Origin: Rhodocytophaga aerolata
Lineage (GTDB): Bacteria > Bacteroidota > Bacteroidia > Cytophagales > 172606-1
Length of the DNA stretch: 64,000 nucleotides
Direction of reading: 5' to 3'
Assembly: GCF_030503435.1 (NCBI RefSeq)
Contig: NZ_JAUKPO010000022.1
Location: forward strand, 1-64,000
Part shown: one piece after another, positions 9,501 to 18,380 of the stretch
How the letters are laid out: each line of letters starts with the position of its first letter
Numbering within the stretch: the stretch's first letter is position 1
The notes under the pieces: generated by a model
The model's database searches: none
Seen by the model: only the letters and a program-made list of their open reading frames with translations
What the model was told of the DNA's origin: nothing
Made by a program: the position numbers and the translations under genes

Positions 9501-10927
9501 TAATCGGAATTGGCACCAGATTCCCCTTTGGCGCCATCCACATACAAGTAGTAGGTACCAGCAGGAAAAGCCTGATTGATGGAAGCAGCCATACCGGCCG
9601 GATTTGTCTGCAGAATAGTTTGACTGAGTGAATTTTTAACGGTAAGGGAAATATCTAGGTTCGGATGAACTGCACTAGGGCTTACCGAAAGAAAAACAGA
9701 AGCGCCGCTGGAAGCAAAGGTAAATACATCAACATCCGCTCTTGTAGTAATTATACCTTTATTTGCACTGGCCGCAACATTCCCAGAGGCATCTACCTTA
9801 ATGGCCGTAGCATTGCTGTTTTCATTGCTATGGTCATCAGTGCGGTAACTAAATCCATTGCCGGTGGTAATTGTGTAAAGATCGTCTTCGGTATTGTTTG
9901 CATAGGGATATTCTCCTTTGCTCCATTGTACCACCTGCCGGTCATAGCCGGTACCCATAATGGGTGCCCAGCTGCTTTGTCCCCAGAAATAGGTTTCTGC
10001 CGGAGAGGTTCTTCCATCATGCGATAAGCCCAAAGTATGGCCAACTTCATGTGAACCCACTTCTCCGGCATATTTGGCTGTGCTGTTAAATGCCCAGCAA
10101 GGTGTATCATCGCCCCAGGTAAAAGAATTGGTATAGGCTACCCCGCCAACATTTGTATAAAAATGATTGGTAGGCGTAAATATAATGCGCATGCGCCGGT
10201 TCGTTGGAGCTTGCTGATATATGGCTTCACTGGTGGTGATGTTCAGGGAAAAAGGCTTGTAATCCTCACTTATCATCTTCCATACTTCTAGGATCTCTGC
10301 CTCACTTAACAGGGCAGGCTCTGCATTAATGGGATTCCCTCCATTCCATCCGGGATTGACAACGTATTGCCCGTCAAAATCCAATAATACAACGGCAGTG
10401 GCTCCAGGCAAACTTTGCAGTTCAGGTACGGCACTGGCGGCCATTAAGCCTGCTTCTCTCTCCGTTGGACCAGGCTTACTTTCTTGCCGGGCATAGTCTA
10501 TACAGACCACTTTGTTTATATCCACCTGAGACAAATACGCCCTGCCATTGCTGGCCGAAGAATAGGCATAGGCAATTTTCTGATCTTTTAACAGGATATA
10601 CCCGGAAAGCTTGTTTCTAGAGGCTTTTAAAAAAAACGTGTTGGTTGTGCCAGCTACATGACCAAAGATTACCTCTGAATCCCCTTCTTTTTTACTGCCA
10701 TTCACCCTGAGTGTAAGATTCGCTCTTCCAGGAATTGTATGCCGGATGGTCGCCTCTTCTCCAGCCAGATTCCTATCTTGCGAGTTAGGTTTTGCCGGTA
10801 CTTTCGCTTGATACCTGGCAAGTAACTCAGCTGAACTTCCAAGATCAACCGGGCTTTGTGCCAAAGCCGGAAACAGGCAGCCGGACAGCAAAATGGCCAA
10901 CAGAAAGGATAGGTAAATTTTCTCCAT
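6527..10927 (-). CDS. Secreted metzincin metalloprotease with Ig and PA14 domains and T9SS signal
   Basis: About 1466 aa from the ATG at 10927, chosen because MEKIYLSFLLAILLSGC begins a good signal (possibly lipoprotein-like) sequence; an in-frame ATG at 11017 would add 30 residues before it. The zinc motif HExxHxxGxxH is at H293-H303 (HEVGHTLGLSH), so this is a metzincin endopeptidase of the reprolysin/gametolysin type. Downstream come a pre-peptidase-like C-terminal domain, an Ig-like domain with FYNGSTKLGEDLSAPYSFSW, a laminin-G/DUF1349-like domain, a PA14 domain (GSILREYWSNVSG), a second Ig-like copy, a galactose-binding-like domain, a second almost identical PA14 domain and a T9SS sorting tail (SSVYPNPFENTLTL). 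It should act outside the cell on proteins or glycoproteins. There is no partner gene nearby. Confidence 0.88.
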   Translation of the reverse strand: MEKIYLSFLLAILLSGCLFPALAQSPVDLGSSAELLARYQAKVPAKPNSQDRNLAGEEATIRHTIPGRANLTLRVNGSKKEGDSEVIFGHVAGTTNTFFLKASRNKLSGYILLKDQKIAYAYSSASNGRAYLSQVDINKVVCIDYARQESKPGPTEREAGLMAASAVPELQSLPGATAVVLLDFDGQYVVNPGWNGGNPINAEPALLSEAEILEVWKMISEDYKPFSLNITTSEAIYQQAPTNRRMRIIFTPTNHFYTNVGGVAYTNSFTWGDDTPCWAFNSTAKYAGEVGSHEVGHTLGLSHDGRTSPAETYFWGQSSWAPIMGTGYDRQVVQWSKGEYPYANNTEDDLYTITTGNGFSYRTDDHSNENSNATAIKVDASGNVAASANKGIITTRADVDVFTFASSGASVFLSVSPSAVHPNLDISLTVKNSLSQTILQTNPAGMAASINQAFPAGTYYLYVDGAKGESGANSDYGSIGEYTISGKITLSNTPPQVSISSPIQGSSFAAPASISLHANASDQNGSISKVEFYNGSTKLGEDLSAPYSFSWTNVATGNYTLTAKATDNLGVSTISKAVSVNVVTAGLPSPWKNADIGAVALAGKASYTNGRFTLQSGGFDFYKAPDAFQYVYQPLSGDATILAKIESMGNTHSNALAGIMIRESLSASATFVALAANASNTNFMWRQGAGTPGYKQVGGSAPRWLKLSRNGNTFTSFVSTDGTTWTQAGSTSLTMGSNLYVGLALTSQNTTQLNTGIFSNVSVTTTTTALACSASGSILREYWSNVSGSLVSAIPVNTTPASSSQLASFEAPASLGDNYGQRIRGYLCAPSTGNYSFYIASDDHSELWLSSSDNASSKQKIASVTGYTSSRQWTKFTTQKSAAIYLQAGKKYYIEALHKEGAGGDHLAVGWQTPSNTAISIIPGAVLSPATTLLANQLPTVAVTSPLDKATFSAPASITITATATDKDGTISKVEFYNGSTKLGEDLSAPYSFSWTNVATGNYTLTAKATDNKGGVGNSTSIAVSVSSPVSSNPFPVAKNSTWKYHDKGVDLGTSWTALTYDDASWPSGKAVLGYGDPVTTTLSFGSNSTNKYPAYYLRHSFTIPDASAYTSLIFSIRRDDGAVVYLNGVEQFRTNMPTGTITYKTFASSALSGTDETNYITFKVPATSLKSGRNVVAVSLHQDNGASSDISFDMEIKGESTLAACSASGSILREYWSNVSGSLVSAIPVNTTPASSSQLASFEAPASLGDNYGQRIRGYLCAPSTGNYSFYIASDDHSELWLSSSDNASSKQKIASVTGYTSSRQWTKFTTQKSAAIYLQAGKKYYIEALHKEGAGGDHLAVGWQTPSNTAISIIPGAVLSPVTTSAADLAASTLNPDSPGQLASSVYPNPFENTLTLVTDTMQGSCLITLTDLAGRRYAEKVYNLSNQPSLELDFSALALKPGMYLLRLQPAQGQPQVIKVLKN
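6847..8614 (-). repeat. Near-identical 466-bp direct repeat inside the protease gene
   Basis: Bases 6847-7312 recur at 8149-8614 (offset 1302 nt). By eye I found one mismatch, near the left end. Each copy encodes a whole PA14 domain. A looser duplication of the Ig-like module next to it is also visible (about 7880-8070 versus 9190-9380). Confidence 0.92.
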
Positions 10928-12015
10928 AGAATTCAGGTTGATGGGTAGAAGCTTGTTTCGTGTGCTCTTCTCGGGTTCCTTCAGACTTTTAGAAATCAGT
11001 ATACAAAAAGGTGGCAAAGCGCAAATAAGGGGTTAGGTAGTAACAGGTTATTTAATTTACAGGTCTTAATCAACTATAGAGCCTTTAAGCTCAGGTATAA
11101 GCTTTTAATTTGTTTCTCAGGTTTGTCTAAGGAAAAAGTGAAACAGATCCGTTTAGCTGCACACAGTGAGTATCTGTTGCCCTAACAAAAAGTCCATATG
11201 CCTGGATAGGCTGACTAAGAAAACAAAAAAAGGGTATTTTTTAAAACGGGTAAACCAACAGTAGCCCGGGCTAGCAGCAGCTGAGAATGGCTGCTTGGCA
11301 AATGGTACTAGAAGCAGTGATAAATACATAGAAAAAATGGATGCGCCAACAGATGAAAACCAGCGTCTCTACGCACATACTGCATTTTCTCAAAATAGTT
11401 TTGTTCTATGCACAAAAAATCTTTTGGGAAGCAACTTCCGGGTGTAACCGGTTAATTGGCAGAGAAGAATAAAGGCTGTTTACTAGGTGGCAGTGATAAC
11501 CGGATTGAAGAATTAAGATGAAACATTTAAAGAAATGCAAGTAGTGTTTATACAAATCTATCCCCTACAGCTTGCATTGTCAATACCTAATTATTGGTAT
11601 TTTCTGACGGTATACGATTTTTTTTACAAGTGCTTAGGCTAGTAACCGCCTACAGCTAGAAGATTCCTTAACCTGCAGAAATACCTTAGTATAATTCAAA
11701 CTCACTGATAGACAGACTTGCCTTAAAATATCTTACTCATTTTATAAGGGTTATACAAGGTATCGGCAGTGTTGTTGCCAGAGGAAAGCTGTGTTGTAAC
11801 CCAATCAAGCGCATACTGGCATTTTACCCAAAAGTCCATTAGCTTTATCGCCCGGTAAGAGACTGCCTGTTAGTAAAGCTGAAAGAGATACAGGCCAAAA
11901 ACAGGTTTGTTACAGGTAATTAGAGAAGCCATATCGCTCATTTACCAGCGCTCGACTATGAATCAATAGATAGTCTGTATTTTTTATTGAAACTATTCGT
12001 ACTACCCAGATACCT
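10928..12015. other. Long intergenic region between divergent genes
   Basis: About 1.1 kb between the start of the protease (minus strand) and the start of the gene at 12016. It should hold the promoters of both, but I see no exact TAnnTTTG element, no strong hairpin and no convincing ORF (the best is a 35-codon ORF at 11338 without coding character). Confidence 0.4.
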
Positions 12016-14649
12016 ATGTATAAACTTTCATTCAGCTTCATTACCACATTACTGCTCAGTATTTTTGCAAACCATCATTCAGCGCTGCTTACGAGCCAGA
12101 AAATGCCTGTACCGGTAGCAACTCTGGCAGACCACCCGGCAGAGCTGACTTTAACTCCCTTTACTGGCCCTGAGCTCACGCCAAGTCCGGCTTGCCTGTC
12201 GGTAGCGCCTACCGGCGAAGTATTTGTTGGGGTAGATATGCAAGGCTCTTTGGGAAAAAAGCCCGACATGGGGAGCATCATCCGCCTGGTCGACAGCAAC
12301 AACGATGGCAAAGTTGATGGGCATACGACCTTTGCAAAAGTCAATAATCCACGTGGGCTGCTTGCTGTAGGCGACCAGGTATTTGTTTTACATGCGGTAT
12401 TTACTGCCGAAACAGGCAAAGCAACCGGCATGAACCTGGTTGTTTTTCAGGACAAAGACTGGGATGGCATAGCCGATGGCCCTTCCCAACCGCTAGTGGA
12501 GCATATCAGCAATGTAAAATACATTCAGGAGCGGGGTGTAGACCATGCTACCAATGGTATCCGGATGGGCATCGATGGCTGGATCTATATTGCCGTAGGT
12601 GACTTTGGGTTTCATAATGCCGTAGACCGCTCGGGAAACAAGCTAACCATGCTGGGGGGAGGTATCGTGCGTGTACGCCCAGATGGCACCGAAATGGAAG
12701 TATATAGCCACGGCATGCGTAACATTTACGATGTAGCCATTGATCCTTATATGAATATATTTACCCGCGACAATACCAACGACGGAGGTGGCTGGAATAT
12801 CCGCTTTAGTCATCAGGTGCAATCGGCAGAATATGGATATCCGGTATTGTTTAAACATTTTACAGATGAAATTATCCCAGCATTAGTGGATGTAGGTGGT
12901 GGATCTGGTACCGGGGCCTTGTTTATGGATGAACCGGGCTGGCCAGAGAAGTACAACCAGGTACCCATGATGGCAGATTGGGGCAGAAACCAATTATATA
13001 TTCACCGGGTTAAAGCGGATAAAGCAAGTTTTACGCAACAGGAAGAAGAGTTTATCAAGCTGCCGCAGATCACCGATGTAGATGTGGATGGCTCTGGCCG
13101 GATGTATTTGTCGGCATGGAATGGCGCCGGGTATTCTGGTAACCCTGATAAAGGCTACCTGGTGCGGGTGGTGCCCCAAAACTGGAACTACCAACCTTTT
13201 GCGGACCCCAAAAAAGCTTCTGTAAAAGAGTTAACCCGTATGCTCACCTCCAAGAGTGCCGTAGCACGCCTGCATGCTTCCCAGCAATTGCTGAAGCGGC
13301 CATCGAAGCAGGGCTTAAAAGGTGCCTGGCAGGTGGCAACCGATACCAAGCTACCGCTATCTAATCGCGTAGCAGGCATTTTTACTTATGCCCAACTAGC
13401 AGGGAAGCAGGGTATTGATAACCTGGTAAAACTTACAGAGGATGCTACAGTACGTGAGTTTGCTTTGCGTGCCCTAGCCGACCGCAAATCCTTGGTTGCT
13501 GGTGTGCCGGTAGCTCCTTTTCTGACAAGCCTACAAGATCCTTCCCAGCGGGTAAGGGTAGCCGCCATCATTGGCATTGGCCGGTTAAATAAAAAAGAAG
13601 CCGCCACCAGTTTGCTCAACATCCCGGTGCCGGCTTCGTTTTCCGCCCCGGTCAAAGGAGTGGAAGGCCCGCATGCTACGCCAAACGCGGCTATACTGCC
13701 GGCGCATCTAGCTGTTCGTTCGCTGGTAAACCTTGAGGCGATAGATGCTTGTGTAGCTGCCCTTGGGTCACCTAATTTCCCTTTGGCCTTATGGGCTTTG
13801 CGCTACATGCATACGCCCCTGGCGGTGGATGGTTTACTTGCTGCCTACAAGCAAGCCGGTAATGAAAAACTCCGCAAAGATATCTTGGTAACCTTATCGC
13901 GGCTCTATAAAAAAGAAGCGCCCTATGATGCCTCCTGGTGGTGGAGTACCCGTCCGGATACGCACGGACCTTATTATAAAGGGATTACCTGGGAGGCTTC
14001 CGATAAAATTGAAGCTTTTTTGAAAGAGCAATGGGCAAGCGCTTCACAGGAAGATAAGCAATTATTTGCCGACCTGAATAGCCGCCACCGCATGGAAATC
14101 ACCCAATTCGGAGGAGACGAAACGCTTGCCACAACACAGGAGGTAAAAGTGGACCTGGAGAAGATAAAAAATCAGAAAGGGCAGGTAGGCAAAGCCTCTA
14201 TAGAGGATGTTATGCTAGCTGTGGCCAGCCTTAAAGGAGACGTAACCAAAGGCAAGGCCCTGTTTACGCAGCAGGGATGTATCGCCTGCCACAGTATTAG
14301 TAAAAACGAGAAAATGAAAGGCCCCTTTATGGGACAAATAGGCTCGATTATGACCCGTGATCAGATTGCGGAGTCTATTCTCAAGCCTAACGCTTCTATC
14401 TCCCAAGGTTTTGCCAGCGTGCTGATCACCACCAAAGACAGTAAAAGCTATATGGGCTTTATTGCCGAGCAGTCAGCCGAGCGGATGGTTCTGCGTACGA
14501 TCACTGGCGAGGTATTCACTCTTAAGACTACTGATGTAGTTTCACGCAAGGAGATGGAAACCTCCATGATGCCTGAGGGCCTGGCGAATGCCTTATCCTA
14601 TGAAGAATTTGCTTCACTGATCAGTTTTCTTGCCGAGCAGAAAAAGTAG
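12016..14649 (+). CDS. Periplasmic beta-propeller dehydrogenase-like protein fused to cytochrome c
   Basis: 877 aa. Residues 1 to about 28 look like a signal peptide. About 40-395 form a sugar-dehydrogenase-like beta-propeller (repeated xxDGWIYIAVGD, YSHGMRNIYDVAIDP and VDVDGSGRMYLSAW blades). About 405-640 contain HEAT-like alpha repeats (NLVKLTEDATVREFALRALA). The C-terminal domain from about 735 has one class I heme c site, C755-I-A-C758-H759, with a candidate Met axial ligand around MKGPFMGQIG. This is the architecture of the PVC-type heme-binding CxxCH / Pirellula-type membrane-bound dehydrogenase family, often annotated as a putative dehydrogenase. A role in periplasmic sugar or alcohol oxidation with electron transfer to the respiratory chain is an inference. 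Confidence 0.85.
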   Translation: MYKLSFSFITTLLLSIFANHHSALLTSQKMPVPVATLADHPAELTLTPFTGPELTPSPACLSVAPTGEVFVGVDMQGSLGKKPDMGSIIRLVDSNNDGKVDGHTTFAKVNNPRGLLAVGDQVFVLHAVFTAETGKATGMNLVVFQDKDWDGIADGPSQPLVEHISNVKYIQERGVDHATNGIRMGIDGWIYIAVGDFGFHNAVDRSGNKLTMLGGGIVRVRPDGTEMEVYSHGMRNIYDVAIDPYMNIFTRDNTNDGGGWNIRFSHQVQSAEYGYPVLFKHFTDEIIPALVDVGGGSGTGALFMDEPGWPEKYNQVPMMADWGRNQLYIHRVKADKASFTQQEEEFIKLPQITDVDVDGSGRMYLSAWNGAGYSGNPDKGYLVRVVPQNWNYQPFADPKKASVKELTRMLTSKSAVARLHASQQLLKRPSKQGLKGAWQVATDTKLPLSNRVAGIFTYAQLAGKQGIDNLVKLTEDATVREFALRALADRKSLVAGVPVAPFLTSLQDPSQRVRVAAIIGIGRLNKKEAATSLLNIPVPASFSAPVKGVEGPHATPNAAILPAHLAVRSLVNLEAIDACVAALGSPNFPLALWALRYMHTPLAVDGLLAAYKQAGNEKLRKDILVTLSRLYKKEAPYDASWWWSTRPDTHGPYYKGITWEASDKIEAFLKEQWASASQEDKQLFADLNSRHRMEITQFGGDETLATTQEVKVDLEKIKNQKGQVGKASIEDVMLAVASLKGDVTKGKALFTQQGCIACHSISKNEKMKGPFMGQIGSIMTRDQIAESILKPNASISQGFASVLITTKDSKSYMGFIAEQSAERMVLRTITGEVFTLKTTDVVSRKEMETSMMPEGLANALSYEEFASLISFLAEQKK

Positions 14650-14685
14650 ACTTACTGGGTGAGTGACTCATACAGTCTATACAGA

Positions 14686-14743
14686 TGCCGTAACAGTTAC
14701 CTTGCCAGCCTTTATAAGGATTTGGATAGTAACTATTACGGCA
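14686..14743. terminator. Bidirectional terminator-like inverted repeat between convergent genes
   Basis: TGCCGTAACAGTTAC at 14686-14700 pairs with 14729-14743 with one mismatch. It sits between the convergent genes ending at 14649 (+) and 14907 (-). There is no good T tract, so termination may be inefficient or factor-assisted. Confidence 0.6.
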
Positions 14744-14906
14744 ACCTATCCGCGTCACTAGGTAGGAATGGGCAGATAGCTTTTCTAATGGACGTTTTTG
14801 TTTCAGGCTTCATTTCTACAAAGACCTAGGAAGGAGAGAACTTGATCAACATGTTCCAGCATCCCGCTTATCTTTGTGTGACAGCTATCAAAAAGGCTTG
14901 CTGTTT

Positions 14907-15764
14907 TTAGCCTAATTTCTTTTTCAAATAATTTAGTGTAAGGGTGTACGCATCAGCGGTAGCGGCCGGATCATGTTTAGGATTGCTGGGATTAGCAAAG
15001 CCATGCATTGCATCATACATTTTAATGGTTACCTGTTTACCCGCTGCTTTCATGTTTTGCTCAAACTTTTCAACCATAGCAGGCGGGATACCCTGATCTT
15101 GTGAGCCGAAAATACCTAACACATCTGTTTTTAAGGTTTTTAATTTTTCTACATCTTCTTCCGGACGCCCGTAATAGATGACACAGCCAACAGTTTTGTC
15201 TCCGGCAGCCAGTGCATTCTGTAACGACAACATCCCCCCAAAGCACCAGCCAATGCTGGCAATTTTTGCTTTCTTACCTGCATAGGCAATGCCTCCTTGG
15301 GTAATGGCAGCTAACCGATCAGCTGAAGCGCCTTGCATCAGTTTAGCCGCATCCTCCCTGGTAGTGGCTACTTGTCCGTCATACATATCCAGGGCCAGTA
15401 CATTCACGCCCGGCAGGTCTTTGTGCAATTTTGAGGCTTGCTGCTTAATATGATCGTTGAGCCCCCACCATTCCTGGTAAACGATCAGCCATTTATCCGA
15501 TGGTTGCGCGGATTTGAGAAAAAAACCGGATGCTTTTTTGCCATCGGGGGTAGGAAAGGTTATCAGTTCGCCAGGTCCTTGGTAGTGGAAGGCAAGCGGC
15601 TGCTCGTGAAGCTCTTGAAAAGCAGGGTCAGCTGCCATCGCCGCCATATCATGGGCAGCTACTAGCGGCTCCTGATGGCACAAGGCAGGAGCTGAGGATT
15701 CCTTTTCCAAAGGCGTGAACATATACAACATATAGGTAAGCACCAGCAATAAAATTGTTTTCAT
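14907..15764 (-). CDS. Exported dienelactone hydrolase-family protein
   Basis: 285 aa alpha/beta hydrolase. The N-terminus MKTILLLVLTYMLYMFTP is a signal or anchor segment, so the enzyme is probably periplasmic. The dienelactone hydrolase triad is visible: nucleophile C174 in GWCFGG, Asp in FGSQDQGIP and His in AMHGFANP. The conserved YQEWWGLNDHIKQQA segment near residue 95 is also typical of the family. The natural substrate cannot be told from sequence; family members hydrolyse lactones or small esters. It stands alone, convergent with the propeller/cytochrome gene. Confidence 0.88.
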   Translation of the reverse strand: MKTILLLVLTYMLYMFTPLEKESSAPALCHQEPLVAAHDMAAMAADPAFQELHEQPLAFHYQGPGELITFPTPDGKKASGFFLKSAQPSDKWLIVYQEWWGLNDHIKQQASKLHKDLPGVNVLALDMYDGQVATTREDAAKLMQGASADRLAAITQGGIAYAGKKAKIASIGWCFGGMLSLQNALAAGDKTVGCVIYYGRPEEDVEKLKTLKTDVLGIFGSQDQGIPPAMVEKFEQNMKAAGKQVTIKMYDAMHGFANPSNPKHDPAATADAYTLTLNYLKKKLG

Positions 15765-16595
15765 ACGAGTAAGGCTAGGTAAAATAAATTTAAGACGATA
15801 GACAAGCGAATATAAGCATTTCCTGGCAGGCTGCTTAAGTAATAACTGCTATAATTTTCACCAAGCTTTTTCTTCTTAAAACCTATTCCCCCAGTACAGC
15901 GTACTGTAAAAAAAGAGTTAGTTTATGGCTGAAGGAACCTGCTGTTCAACGGATTTTAGCTATCTATCTGGCTGCGTATGCGCAAGGAATGAATAAGGTA
16001 ACTAGTTGAAAAAAAGCTATCTGTTCGTTGATTTGTTTGCTGAAGATTGCTATCTTGATAGTGAGAAAATCTTATGCACAGCTACGTAAGCCTATAATAG
16101 GCTTTTAGCCAAGCCATAAGCGCAGTTTGCGAATTTATTGCAGACAAGTTAAACTTTTTATGTAAGTATCTTTTGCTTGTCTGGCTTTTTTAGTTGCACA
16201 ACTTGCGAATGTTCATTGTTCTATTCAACACCCTTTACTAATTCTTATCACTCAGAACTATCCATTTCCAGTATCATCCCCGGCTATGTAAAAATTCTGG
16301 CCTCCAGCTTAGAAGGTGCAATAACCTATTGCCAGGCGAATAAAAGGCAAGCGCAGCAAAGGTAATTCCTGAGCTGAAGGCGGTTGACAAAGCTTACAGA
16401 TAGCAGTTTTATATTTCAGTTGTACTCATAAAGCACGTCTCCTGCCTAAACCTTGTTGTGTCATACCTTTCTTTTGAACAGCGCTACCTTACTAGCTACA
16501 GATTGCTGGCAACCACCCGCACCACTCATAAAATTGGCCTGTATGTTTCGACGTTCGTTACCTTTTTATTTTTTTATCTTAACCATCTATACTCT
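15765..16595. other. Intergenic region without recognised genes
   Basis: About 830 nt. It contains only short ORFs without coding character (for example 16177-16365). The leader of the lipoprotein gene at 16596 is T-rich just before the start. I see no clear terminator, RNA gene or exact promoter consensus. Confidence 0.35.
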
Positions 16596-17954
16596 ATGAA
16601 ACGATTTACAACTTTTTACACCAGGCCTGCACGCTGGGCAAGTGTAGTTCTACTAGTAGGTTTATTTGGTGGCTGCGAGCACCTAGAGCAACTGGAGAAC
16701 ATTTTTCAACACCGCCTCACCTACAAACAGGAGAGTGCCAAGGTGGTCTATGACTGGTATAAGTTAATTGCTCAGATTCAGTTACCTGCCAGTCCACAAC
16801 CAGTAGTTATTCTCAACAACCGGAACTTTGGGTATATTGGCGTTGGCCTTTATGAAGCTGTACGTCCTGGCATAAAAGGATCGGTGAGCTTAGCTACCAG
16901 GCTTTACCAGATGCCTGCTATGCCAGAGGCAGACATGCACCAGGAGTACCGATGGGGGGCCAGTGCCAATGCTGCACTGGCCAGTATGTATAAACAATTT
17001 CTGGTAGGCTTGTCCGAGGCTGATAAGGCCAGAATCGATTCAATGGAAAATGCATACAACACGCACTTCCGGCAAACCAGCTCTGAGGCCATTATTGCCC
17101 GTTCACAAGCTTTTGGCCGGTCTGTAGCCAATGCTATTTACCAATGGTCTACCACCGATAACTTCAACCTTTCCAGCCAGGGGTATACGCCTCCGGTAGG
17201 CGAGGGAGCCTGGAAGCCAACCCCTCCAGCCTTTGCAAGCCCGGTAGGTCCTTACCTGAAAGAGTCAAGGCCCTTTCTGTTTTATAGCCTGACTGCTACA
17301 GCCCCTGCCTTACCCTTACCCTATTCAGAAGACGAAGCCTCCCAGTTTTATAAGGCGGCCAAAGAAGTGTATGATATAGGCAAAGCACTGACTGCCGAAC
17401 AGAAAGCAACCGCAGACTGGTGGGCAGATGCTGGAGGCGCAGGGGTAGGAGTGCCCGCACCCTATCATATTCTTTCCCTGATCACCGGCATATTGGAAGC
17501 AAAGCATGCCAAGCTTGGGCAGGCTGCCCAGGTCTATGCGAAAACAGGCATAGCATTAAAAGATGGCCCTATTGCAATATTCAGAGGCAAGTTCCAGTAC
17601 AACCTGTTGCGGCCGGTTACCTATATTCAGGAACAAATTGATCCAACCTGGCAGTCGTATTTGCCTTCTCCTCCTTATCCTGAATACCCGTCCGGGCTTG
17701 CCGGTTTATACAGTCCGGTTATGCAGGTACTTATCCGCGAGTTTGGCGATATTCCCATTCGGGACGATGCCTATGGCTGGAGAGGATTGCCCGCCCGGCA
17801 GTATACATCCATTAGCCAGTTGGATAGAGAGGCCGCTGACTCAAGAATATATGCAGGTATACATTACCGGTTCACACAGGATATTACCCGGCAGATGGGC
17901 AAAACCTTAGGGAATACGATTGCTGATATGAATTTAACTCCTAATTACTACTAA
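16596..17954 (+). CDS. Vanadium haloperoxidase / PAP2-superfamily lipoprotein with altered active site
   Basis: 452 aa from the ATG at 16596, chosen because MKRFTTFYTRPARWA followed by VVLLVGLFGGC gives a lipoprotein signal with the lipid Cys in GGC; a GTG at 16458 would add 46 unlikely residues. The three-part phosphatase/haloperoxidase signature is present: K332-x6-R339-P340, then P365-S366-G367, then S416-R417-x5-H423. The residue after PSG is Leu368 where the family has a catalytic His. The remaining vanadate/phosphate-binding residues look intact. It may therefore bind phosphate or vanadate without normal turnover, or use another base. It is monocistronic. Confidence 0.8.
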   Translation: MKRFTTFYTRPARWASVVLLVGLFGGCEHLEQLENIFQHRLTYKQESAKVVYDWYKLIAQIQLPASPQPVVILNNRNFGYIGVGLYEAVRPGIKGSVSLATRLYQMPAMPEADMHQEYRWGASANAALASMYKQFLVGLSEADKARIDSMENAYNTHFRQTSSEAIIARSQAFGRSVANAIYQWSTTDNFNLSSQGYTPPVGEGAWKPTPPAFASPVGPYLKESRPFLFYSLTATAPALPLPYSEDEASQFYKAAKEVYDIGKALTAEQKATADWWADAGGAGVGVPAPYHILSLITGILEAKHAKLGQAAQVYAKTGIALKDGPIAIFRGKFQYNLLRPVTYIQEQIDPTWQSYLPSPPYPEYPSGLAGLYSPVMQVLIREFGDIPIRDDAYGWRGLPARQYTSISQLDREAADSRIYAGIHYRFTQDITRQMGKTLGNTIADMNLTPNYY

Positions 17955-18304
17955 GCGGTGCAATCCAAACACAAGCAGTAAGAGTTTTCTACGTAGAGCA
18001 CCTTTGAACCCCCTATAAATCATAGGATAGAAGAAAAATGCGGGTAGTGAGTAAAATAAATGTTTGCCTGGCAGAGACTAAAAGGCTCAGAATCATGCCT
18101 CCGTATCTCCTGGGTAATGCCATTTGTTAGTTAATTGGAGTAGTGAGTAGGGGAGAAGTTAGATTTGCTGACTTAGTAATGAGGGTGAATCTAGACGTCA
18201 ATGCTTGTTACTTGTGCAGGGTTTCAGGAGTGGGCATGCTAGCAGGTGGTTTCTGTTAAAAAGAGAAGAAGTGCTGGCTGAACCTTTTAGTAGCAGCCTT
18301 CTAG

Positions 18305-18357
18305 AAAGATGTATCAGAAAATTAGCAGGAAAGCGCATATATTTCTGATACATCTTT
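18305..18357. terminator. Perfect 16-bp inverted repeat between convergent genes
   Basis: AAAGATGTATCAGAAA at 18305-18320 pairs perfectly with 18342-18357 across a 21-nt loop. It lies between the convergent genes ending at 17954 (+) and 18381 (-), so a shared terminator is the simplest reading. The rest of 17955-18380 holds nothing else I can support. Confidence 0.6.
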
Positions 18358-18380
18358 GCTGGCCGGAGCCTGGTTACGTG

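Noticed and set aside
11338-11445. 35-codon ORF in the long gap after the protease
   Set aside because: No coding bias, homology or promoter; expected by chance in 1 kb.
16177-16365. 62-codon ORF upstream of the haloperoxidase-like gene
   Set aside because: No ATG-leader features or recognisable domain; it ends before the real lipoprotein start and has no coding character.
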